Origin: Paenibacillus dendrobii
Lineage (GTDB): Bacteria > Bacillota > Bacilli > Paenibacillales > Paenibacillaceae
NCBI RefSeq assembly: GCF_009807035.1
Contig: NZ_WUBI01000009.1
Coordinates: 1 to 63,226 of the forward strand
Direction of reading: 5' to 3'
Length of the DNA: 63,226 bases
In this document: positions 62,528-63,226 of the stretch, one piece after another
Numbering within the stretch: the stretch's first letter is position 1
Layout: each line of letters begins with the position of its first letter
Program-made: the position numbers and the translations under genes
The notes under the pieces: generated by a model
What the model was told of the DNA's origin: nothing
The model's database searches: none
Seen by the model: only the letters and a program-made list of their open reading frames with translations

Positions 62528-62538
62528 CTCGCCTCCAT
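62528..62538 (+). repeat. Direct repeat, right copy (candidate attR)
   Basis: CTCGCCTCCAT, identical to the last bases of ssrA and the base after it (53115-53125), followed by a near-copy of the ssrA terminator. The tmRNA body is absent upstream. Confidence 0.6.
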
Positions 62539-62542
62539 ACAT

Positions 62543-62576
62543 AAAATCCACAACCCTTATGAGGTTGTGGATTTTT
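62543..62576 (+). terminator. Second copy of the ssrA-type terminator
   Basis: AAAATCCACAACC and GGTTGTGGATTTTT around CTTATGA; arms identical to those of the ssrA terminator. Confidence 0.85.
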
Positions 62577-62719
62577 GATTATGTCGATATCTAACTGTTG
62601 GTTTCATTATTTTTATATCATGATTAATGGCATGGTTTAAATATTTACTTCTTTATTCCGAGCGGATAGTAGCGGCGCCTGGCAATTTGGAAGGAATGGG
62701 GGTTGATTTTACTTTATAC

Positions 62720-62742
62720 TTAAATTAGCTAAGCTAATTTAA
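62720..62742. repeat. 23-bp perfect palindrome upstream of the rRNA operon
   Basis: TTAAATTAGCT-A-AGCTAATTTAA. Weaker symmetry continues outside (GGTTGATTT / AAATCAAACC). No T run follows, so it is not a terminator. It may be an operator or a relic. The region 62577-62862 holds no gene. Confidence 0.6.
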
Positions 62743-62862
62743 ATCAAACCATGAGGCTATTAGGGAGCGTTTCCGGGTTCTTTAAGAGATTGTTTTGTTT
62801 CATATGAGAAAGAGCTATGCAAGATCGATCTTTGAATATTATAAACTGGAAAAACTTACAAC

Positions 62863-62891
62863 TTGAATTGATTGCTCGAAAGAGTTATATT
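62863..62891 (+). promoter_or_regulatory. rRNA operon promoter P1 (candidate)
   Basis: TTGAAT (62863-62868), 17-nt spacer, TATATT (62886-62891), 300 nt before the 16S gene. Confidence 0.6.
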
Positions 62892-62976
62892 AATGATCCG
62901 GCCACTTAAAGAAGATATTTTGCTGGTCGACTAATGAGCAGAGCGGATATAAAGAAAAAGAACGAAAAAAAAGTTC

Positions 62977-63005
62977 TTGCAAAGCTCAAAAGAACATGGT
63001 ATTGT
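62977..63005 (+). promoter_or_regulatory. rRNA operon promoter P2 (candidate)
   Basis: TTGCAA (62977-62982), 17-nt spacer, TATTGT (63000-63005). The A-rich stretch at 62951-62972 upstream looks like an UP element, common at rRNA promoters. Confidence 0.55.
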
Positions 63006-63063
63006 ATAAGAGTTGCTGCTGAAACAAAATGTTGAAGCGGAAACGAGAAAGAATTTGATCTTT

Positions 63064-63190
63064 GAAAACTGAACAACGAGTGAGATACAGACTTCAGCAA
63101 TGAAGTCGAAACGCAAAGCAGTTCGGTCCCCGAACTGTGGAGCGCAAATGAGATTTTTAATCTCGTCAGTTTCAAAATGAGCTACAAACT
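63064..63190 (+). other. 16S leader with hairpins
   Basis: TGAAAACTGAAC at the start is usual before Bacillales 16S genes. GACTTCAGCAATGAAGTC, CAGTTCGGTCCCCGAACTG and GAGATTTTTAATCTC can each form a hairpin, likely antitermination or processing signals. Confidence 0.55.
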
Positions 63191-63226
63191 TTCTTGGAGA
63201 GTTTGATCCTGGCTCAGGACGAACGC
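63191..63226 (+). rRNA. 16S ribosomal RNA, 5' end (partial)
   Basis: GAGAGTTTGATCCTGGCTCAG, the conserved 5' start of 16S rRNA, continues with GACGAACGC to the end of the window. The first base is placed by comparison with the E. coli numbering. Confidence 0.93.

Noticed and set aside
53125..62538. Prophage
   Set aside because: No capsid, terminase, portal, lysis or integrase gene is seen between the repeated tmRNA tails.

Overview
The window is a stretch of a low-to-moderate GC Gram-positive chromosome, most likely Paenibacillus or a close relative. This rests on gene order (hprK-lgt-ppaX, rapZ-yvcK-whiA-HPr, cggR-gapA-pgk-tpiA-gpmI-eno, secG-rnr-smpB-ssrA), strong AGGAGG-type ribosome binding sites, CtsR and CggR operators, a short tmRNA tag (GKQQNNYALAA) and SLH-anchored surface proteins. 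It is bounded by ribosomal operons on the same strand: the 3' end of a 23S gene (1 to about 77) and the first bases of a 16S gene (63191-63226).

Layout. (1) 171-947: eight tRNA genes behind the 23S, with no 5S gene visible. (2) 1215-3604: a PucR/CdaR-type regulator and a shared sugar-ABC ATPase (MsmX). (3) 3923-7110: hprK-lgt-ppaX-acyltransferase operon; then a membrane acyltransferase. (4) 8624-17521: histidine operon hisZGDBHAFI, hisJ and a prs gene, apparently from one promoter. (5) 17803-20522: TPR protein and trxB. (6) 20646-24066, minus strand: ABC-2 transporter with its own sensor kinase and response regulator. (7) 24373-28649: glucokinase, rapZ, yvcK, whiA and an HPr-family protein. 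(8) 28875-31289: chemoreceptor and a secreted SIMPL protein. (9) 31741-35597: potABCD polyamine uptake, behind a long leader with terminator-like hairpins. (10) 35758-39529: a zinc-finger/HTH/DUF2087/GIY-YIG fusion and two tandem secreted RsiV-like paralogues. (11) 39787-40646: clpP under CtsR control and tRNA-Arg. (12) 40972-48367: the glycolytic cluster with its CggR operator. (13) 48582-53124: secG, rnr, smpB, ssrA.

The accessory part is 53125-62538. It lies between the 3' end of the tmRNA gene and a second copy of the tmRNA tail plus its terminator, which is the footprint expected of a genomic island inserted into ssrA. It carries two very large divergent SLH surface proteins, an identical 21-bp sequence placed in mirror orientation in their shared control region, a broken IS3-type transposase and the tail of a third SLH gene. 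No integrase is visible.

The core genes form a carbon-metabolism theme: HprK, an HPr/Crh-like protein, glucokinase, MsmX, YvcK and the CggR glycolytic operon together cover sugar uptake, carbon-catabolite signalling and glycolysis. The his operon carries its own PRPP synthase, so the first substrate of HisG is made by the same transcript. The most unusual observations are the tmRNA-tail duplication, the mirrored 21-bp elements, a shared long inverted-repeat element upstream of both the TPR gene and pgk, a Crh-like HPr that keeps His15, and the pot leader.
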